Shown one piece after another: positions 7,518-13,300 of a DNA stretch of 13,300 nt. The stretch comes from Gamarada debralockiae. Its lineage: Eukaryota; Ascomycota; Leotiomycetes; Helotiales; Hyphodiscaceae. Position 1 is the first letter of the stretch, and every line of letters begins with the position of its first letter. The translations under genes were made by a program, and so were the position numbers. The stretch spans positions 1 to 13,300 of the forward strand of contig NXFV01001221.1 of the NCBI GenBank assembly GCA_002803225.1, read 5' to 3'. A model generated the notes under the pieces. That model did not search any database and was not told the origin of the DNA. It saw only the letters and a program-made list of their open reading frames with translations.

Positions 7518-10500
7518 CATCCGCTGCGACACGAATTGGTTCTGTTTAGCTTCTTCTGGTGGCAATAGAACCCTGAGGTACGACTCGATGGAATCCAGAG
7601 ACAGACTTGAAGACCTTGGTTTAGTTGGTCACGGCCACTCCGTACAACTTAATAAAGGAGATGTGATGAGATGAAGGTGGATCTAAAGACGTAATAGGAG
7701 ATTTCGGACGGGATGGTTGACTTCCTCACATATTTCGGGAAGGAGGCGAATGGAAATTGGTAAGTCTATGGACGGGGTAGGAGTAAGAATTTATCATCCC
7801 AGCATCGGCGTTTCGACATCAGCTCGAACGCATCATATATTGGGAAGAAATGGCGGGATTGATGTCATTTTTAGATTGTAGGGCAGAGGGGGGAAACAAC
7901 TTCCCAATTCATCAAAATGACGGAAAGAGGGGGGCAGAGAGCAATTCGACAAGACCGGGCCAGGCAATGATTCTTCCATTGTCTGGCATGAAGATCAACC
8001 AAGCAGAGTGATAACTGCATACAACTATACGAGATGTACCAAATCATTCGTCTCCACACCCACCGGCCTCGTTTATCGAAGTGCATGTTTATTGCAGGCG
8101 CTTCTTCATGCCTTTTCCATACAAATCCATGCGTTTGGATCAAGGGCCGCGCCGCCTGATCCAAGACGAATGCGGGACACAGACGCGATATGCACGAGCT
8201 ATTAGCTACTAGTGGTCTACGCGCTTCGAGCACCAAACCTCATGTATCTACTTGATATGGGTGGATGTTGGTGATGTAAGGGGCTTAGCGGTGAGTTTCA
8301 ACATGCGGGTGATTACATTCGAGACTTGTGAGTCTGCTGTAAATGCGTCATGAGTTGACGGTGGCATTGGAAATGTGTTTGCTGTCAGATTATGGATTGA
8401 TAACTACTTCTGCTAGCTAGACTCCGGGTCACTTACTCTCCACAGGCGTCGACTTTGATGGATCCAAAAATTACGAAGACAGCTCTCCAAAGTCATCTTA
8501 AAACGGCGTTGTAAGCCTCACTTCTGTCACCGTCTTCACCTCTTCGTACCTCCCGGTATCACGCCATCAACGCCTCATCCAAGCTTAAAGCTTCACGGTC
8601 CTCGGGTAGCAGGAACTTAGCCCATCAAACTATGGAGCGAGATGCATATTAAGCTACGGCGGGATTTCCGTTCCTTCCCTCCCGCTCCGATGACCCTTTT
8701 CGGTTGTGTTGAAGCTGCATAAGGCGGCCTTGTTTTATCCGTTGGCAGGATCAACATGGCCTCGCGGAGGACAGGCCACATCAATTGCTAAATTTAAGCA
8801 AAGCATGCCTTGCGAGGGGTCGTCATCGATGGTTGCCGGCAAACCAGGCCAAGACAAGAACACCCCGAGTCGTCGAATCACTCAAGCACTCTTTCATGGA
8901 ATTTGGCGTTTCGGGGACTCAAAGGATTAGACTTGGGGAACAAAAGAAGTAAGCCGGTCAAGCGGACGGCTATGCGGGAGGGAGCATCCTCCCTCGCTCC
9001 CTCTCACAAACAAGGGTGTGTTCATTCGTTCGTTTTTGCTTTTTGTATCACAGGTTCATGATATTTCGGAGGAGAGGGGTATATCACACTCTCATGCACT
9101 GCAACGATGACGGCCTGGTTAAAATGCAACATAGCGCAGCGATGCAACTTGCGTGCCAGTGCGGCCCGAGATGGAGGATAGGGCGGACGGTGGTGGCACG
9201 ACCCGAGATTTGATCATCCCGATCCTGGTTCATGGGTCTTCCACGGGTCACTACCGTACTTGGTACTTCCCACCAACATCGCATCTCGAATTAGCCGCGA
9301 GGAATGGAAGATACGATCTGGGCTGAAACTTAAGTAACCAACGACTCGATACATTTCCTCCACCACCTACGTCCCTTGAGGCTTCTTGAGACATTCCATT
9401 GCCCAAACAGATCTTCATGTCTCAAAGAAGGATATGAGATGGAATAATTCCAGTGCACGCGCCGGACCGACGATGCACGTGGGAGTCTCAGGACCCTGGA
9501 TTTCAGCCCCCAAGCAGAATTCTGAGACGACGCATTCGGGAATGGAATGTTGGAAGGCTCATCAAAACAGCAGCAAAGACATGGCAGGAGATTTTTGAAC
9601 TATGAGGTCAGACAGATTGATAGATATCCACCCGGTCAAACCACGATTTCGAAGTCTCGTCCTCGACAAAGGACAACCGGGGAAAGAACCTTAAGCAGCC
9701 GAGTCTGCAGTTGCATGAGCAAAAGGCCAAAAGAAGAACTGACAACTCATCAACCAACCATCACTCAATTGAGAATAAACAGCCCATTCCAAATCCTTCC
9801 CAGCACAGCAAGGCACCAGGGAGCCGAAGCAACAACCTTGACGCCGAGTACAGTGCAACACGCATCTACACCGCACAGCAACATCCAACTGAGCTTCAAA
9901 AATATCCTTTAGGAAAGATACAGCAATATGTACTTTTACTATCGCAGATATTGAAGCTCTCGGGTTCAAAGCCCCGGATGTGGGGGAGTTTCGGGGGCTC
10001 GTAAAAGCTGACTGGAACCAAAGTGGAGCAAGGCTATTCCCACGGACTGCGAGCGATTGAGCAAAAGGTCCGAGGACGAATAAGAACTCATTCTTTTCCA
10101 ACAGCGCCAAAGCAGTATTATATCGAGGAGGACAGCACATCTTGCATCCCATACATCCCACATCTCCAGCTCGACCAGCGCGTCCATGCCGCCCCACACC
10201 GACTCTCGTCTATCGAATCAACTCTCACTGGCTATCTCAGACACCGCCCAGCGACAACTGTCCTGCTATCCCCTATTCAGCGGTCACAAGATCAATTCTT
10301 CATGCGCGTAGCCGCTCTAGTTCATGTTCCTGCTGTACGTGCTTCTTTTGCATTCCCGCCCGAACCCCGTTCCGATCCCACCGGCCCATCTATGCACACC
10401 CTGGCTCATGTCATGCACCTCGGCATGGCTCACGCATCAGTTCCACTATTTCCACTCCTCTGCCTTTACTGCATCGCCCCCAAAGCCCAGCCAAATCGAA

Positions 10501-13251
10501 GCGAGACAATTTTGCGTGCGAGTTCAAAGAGCGGCATCCAACGGAACGACTAGCTCGATCCAGTGCCCATTCAGCTGGACACTGATGACAGGCATATCCT
10601 TGTATGAACCCTGCTATTCTGATCACTCAGCTCCCTGTGAACTTGCGCACAATATGAACGATTTCATTGGTTGGGGTAACCGAGAAGACCAGCCAGCGTT
10701 TGGCTGTGAGTTCTGGAGGGTTGCGCAAGGCCAAGGTGAAGCCCTGGGGGATAAGAAGTACTGAGGGCGGGGCAAAGAGGGTGTGAATGAGGCAAGGGGT
10801 GGCATGCAGCGATTGTGCGCGCCAGCAGGGAGCATGGTGGTCGAGGAGCACAAACGTCCTGCAGCGGGCCGAGCAGCGAATATCGCCATCCCTCGCTAAG
10901 GAAGATGCATGTGTTCTGTGTCACAAGCCTTGGAGACGCACCGTCACCACCACATCTCACCAAACTCAAAGAGCTCGGTTTCTGACAAGAATCACCCTCG
11001 AAAAATTGGCAAATTGCTTGCAAGAGATTATCACTTCAACCTGAACAAGGGACATCAGCTTACAGGTCATGTTTGTGATGAGACTTCACAGAGGCGATCG
11101 CAATACCAACATACGGTGAAGAAATGATGACGCCTTGTGACACCGAGCGATAGGGATTATTTTAGGGCGGGGTCATTCCATCGCGGATTTGGAGGGCGCT
11201 CACCGCTTAGGATATTCTTCACCGACCGAGTACGGCATTTGCATTTCAATATTGCTGTACGCGACTTCGAGGAGCAAGATTGACTAAAGACGCATTGGAT
11301 ATTGACTATATGAGTACGTTACAAGCACGATCATGCTGACAAACAGAATAGGAAATGCAAATGCACAGAATTGAGTTTCGGTGAGAGGGCGGAAATCGCC
11401 GTTACTTTCTACATTGCGCAACCGCATTATCGCTCCGACAGATGGAAGGGTTTCGCGATGACCCCGCCAACACTATCACAGGGTCCAGGTATTGATTGCA
11501 CGTCGTATCATTTCTGCCTTCTCTCGCCCTCATCAAATCTCACCGAGTAAAACCGATTGAGAGCGAGATTCGGAGCCAAAAACAATTCTTACGAGGCTTG
11601 AGAATTTTTTTTTTGGAGACGAGGAGTACAGTCATTTTAGTCAGGAGAAAGAATCTCGATCGGTTGTCTGACTCCGAGTAAACTCAAAGTGTGTCCAAAA
11701 ATGGAAAACTTTTTGCCGTTGGAGTGACGAACGCTCACTCAGCATGTAATGCTTACACAAGTGTCTGGGCATAAGGCTGGCCCTAGTTGCCGTCGTCGAA
11801 CGACATGAGCCGGCTTCACCTGTGTATGCTCGTAAGATTTTGGCAGTGTTTCATTTCTGCACTCCAAGTCCAGGAACGTAATCGTCGTCAGAGTGTCACA
11901 CCCGTTGTACCCCACCACCCTTACTTACACTTCATGATTTGAATTCCTGCCCTGCAAGTGCGGACGCAGGAGGGAAGTATATTTCAATATCAGCGCCCTA
12001 TTATAGAAGAAAGCGGCACACTGCATCGTGCAGATATGCTACTGCACTGCGGAACAAACACGAGGCGGCCTCAACCACAGAATACCACATTTCAATGTTG
12101 CACCACAGTACTCGGTAAGTATTTTGGTCATATGATCGATCGTTCGTTTGATAAACTCTGTTCGATGCAAGGCATCGGATTGGGATGCCCAAGGCGGATC
12201 TGCATATCTGTATACACCCTTCTAATAACCTGATTTCTCCGCCAAGAAACGAAACGGAATCGGGAGGTCGGGAAAATGGCCCTTTGGGATGGGATGGCCC
12301 GTCGCGCAAAAAGAAATATAGCTCCGTCCAGTCTCACCAACCTGTTTCTTCCAAGTTGTACATCACTAGCGTCAGTCTACCGCCTTAAAGTTCCTCACCA
12401 CCTGCCGTTCTTTGAGTTAGGGGGTTTCTGATTGCTTCGTTCGTGAAACAGGTTGTGATGTGTCATTTTATTTCTTTCTTACTTCTTGAGACCATTTGGT
12501 ATTTGTTTTCCCGTTTCGCTTGATGCGAGGCTGAGGCACGGTTCTCCAGTAACGGATATAAGTGGATGACGCCTATTCCTGCAGGATTTGGAGATGCGTG
12601 AACGGATTAGGGCTCTGTTTGGGGGGGTTTTTGCGAGAGAGTGTGGATGAGTACTGTTGACACGGCAGCTCATGGTGGAATGAAGAGAAAGAGAAAGGTG
12701 AAGGGGTCTTGTTGCATGCTCGGTCACGATGGAAGGTAAATACACATCACCGGGTTTACTTTTGGAATCCATCTCTGGAAATAGAAAGGCTTCGTTCCAC
12801 GACTTTTAATTTTACTCTTAAGTTCGAGTCTTCAGTCAAGAGACTCGATCGAAACTCGTTGCTCTTCCGTTGACCACGGTTTTCACTACCACTCAAAGCG
12901 TCTTCCTTCCAGTGAAGGGACCCACTGCGCGACTGTCTTCTTCTCCCAAGTCTCCTATTGAAGAGATTATATTCAAGCATGTTGGCGTCTTGGAAGGCAA
13001 AACAGCGTCGTTCTCAAGTCTCTTCGTTCACCACTGATTCCTAGTGTCTGCCTATTCTTTGATGTCGCGTACAAAGAAGAGGAGGGAATTCTCAGCTCTG
13101 TTTGTTTTAGAGAGAACTCCGAAAAATATGGAAAGGCATTTTCCGGGTTGATGTCTTAGTTCGAAGGAGGCGAAGAGGGGTTGAGAGGAGGAACTAGAAA
13201 GAGTTGATCAAGCGTGATATGGAAAAGATGGGCTTCGAGAGACTCGTTATT

Positions 13252-13254
<3 letters not shown>
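7518..13254. other. Long stretch without a convincing gene
   Basis: I find no recognisable protein, tRNA or rRNA here. ATG and CAT frequencies return to normal beyond about 7.73 kb, so the leader does not continue. The proximal part should hold the promoter of the C6 regulator; a TATATG motif on the minus strand near 7831-7838 is a weak TATA candidate. The longest frames (10023-10553 plus, 9691-10197 minus) begin at GTG or overlap others on both strands and read as low-complexity. A short ATG frame at 10186-10311 (41 codons, plus) follows a C/A-rich stretch and is the least poor plus-strand candidate. A GTAAGT donor stands near 12115 with no matching gene. A 10-T run is at 11605-11614, and a hairpin with GAGGGAGC arms is at 8978-9003. 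Confidence 0.45.
12756..12980 (-). CDS. Weak candidate small basic protein (74 residues)
   Basis: A genuine ATG at 12980 in an acceptable context (CCAAC before it) opens a single frame of 74 codons. The product is rich in Arg, Ser and Lys (for example NRRLGRRRQSRSGSLHW) and unrecognised. On the minus strand it is preceded by about 270 nt of pyrimidine-rich DNA resembling a fungal 5' leader. A second ATG frame (12772-12479, 97 codons) overlaps its end in another frame, and the two might be exons, but no consensus splice pair joins them. The length is within chance expectation. Confidence 0.15.
   Translation of the reverse strand: MLEYNLFNRRLGRRRQSRSGSLHWKEDALSGSENRGQRKSNEFRSSLLTEDSNLRVKLKVVERSLSISRDGFQK

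Positions 13255-13300
<46 letters not shown>
13255..13300. repeat. Poly(T) run of at least 46 bases at the window end
   Basis: Every base from 13255 to the end is T. On the opposite strand this is poly(A). It may be the point where a contig ended in a homopolymer, or the 3' tail of a minus-strand retroelement or retrocopy whose body lies beyond the window. Confidence 0.9.

Noticed and set aside
9963..9978. GGGTTCAAAGCCC resembling a tRNA T-arm
   Set aside because: Stem geometry is wrong, and no A box, D-arm, anticodon arm or acceptor stem lies upstream.
10023..10553. 176-codon plus-strand frame
   Set aside because: It begins at GTG, overlaps two other plus frames and a 168-codon minus frame, and reads as biased composition without any recognisable motif.
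11958..12233. 91-codon plus frame containing a GTAAGT donor near 12115
   Set aside because: It starts at GTG, has no known motif, and the possible acceptors (such as CCAAG near 12245) do not give a convincing continuing exon.

Overview
The window looks like nuclear DNA of a filamentous ascomycete (Pezizomycotina). The evidence is a Zn(2)-Cys(6) binuclear-cluster regulator of fungal type, short introns (54 to 135 nt) with GTRNGT-like donors, CTRAC/CTAAC branch sites and YAG acceptors, low gene density and pyrimidine-rich leaders. A class such as Leotiomycetes is possible, but the sequence alone does not settle it.

Layout. At 31-530 (+) there is a compact gene: TATA box, 5'-UTR intron, and a two-exon CDS for an unrecognised 74-residue protein. 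About 680-1165 holds three diverged tandem copies of a ~160-bp repeat. On the minus strand, 1357-2200 carries exon-like open stretches that cannot be joined cleanly and may be a decayed gene. From 2211 to 3200 lies non-coding DNA downstream of the main gene.

The anchor gene is on the minus strand at 4384-3201. It is a 353-residue C6 zinc-cluster transcription factor whose single CDS intron splits the zinc cluster. Upstream of its start codon, 4385-7517 forms the most striking feature of the window. Over 3.1 kb the minus strand has only three ATG triplets, while the plus strand has about 70 by hand count. The first good leader intron (5481-5347) contains two of the three. I read this as a very long, AUG-depleted 5' leader of the regulator mRNA, which would fit heavy post-transcriptional control. 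ATG frequency returns to normal beyond about 7.73 kb, which suggests where transcription starts.

From 7518 to 13254 I see no convincing gene, only short overlapping reading frames of low credibility. The window ends in 46 consecutive T residues, which may be an assembly end or the tail of a retroelement lying outside.

The small gene at the left and the regulator show no visible functional link. The coherent unit here is the regulator plus its leader.
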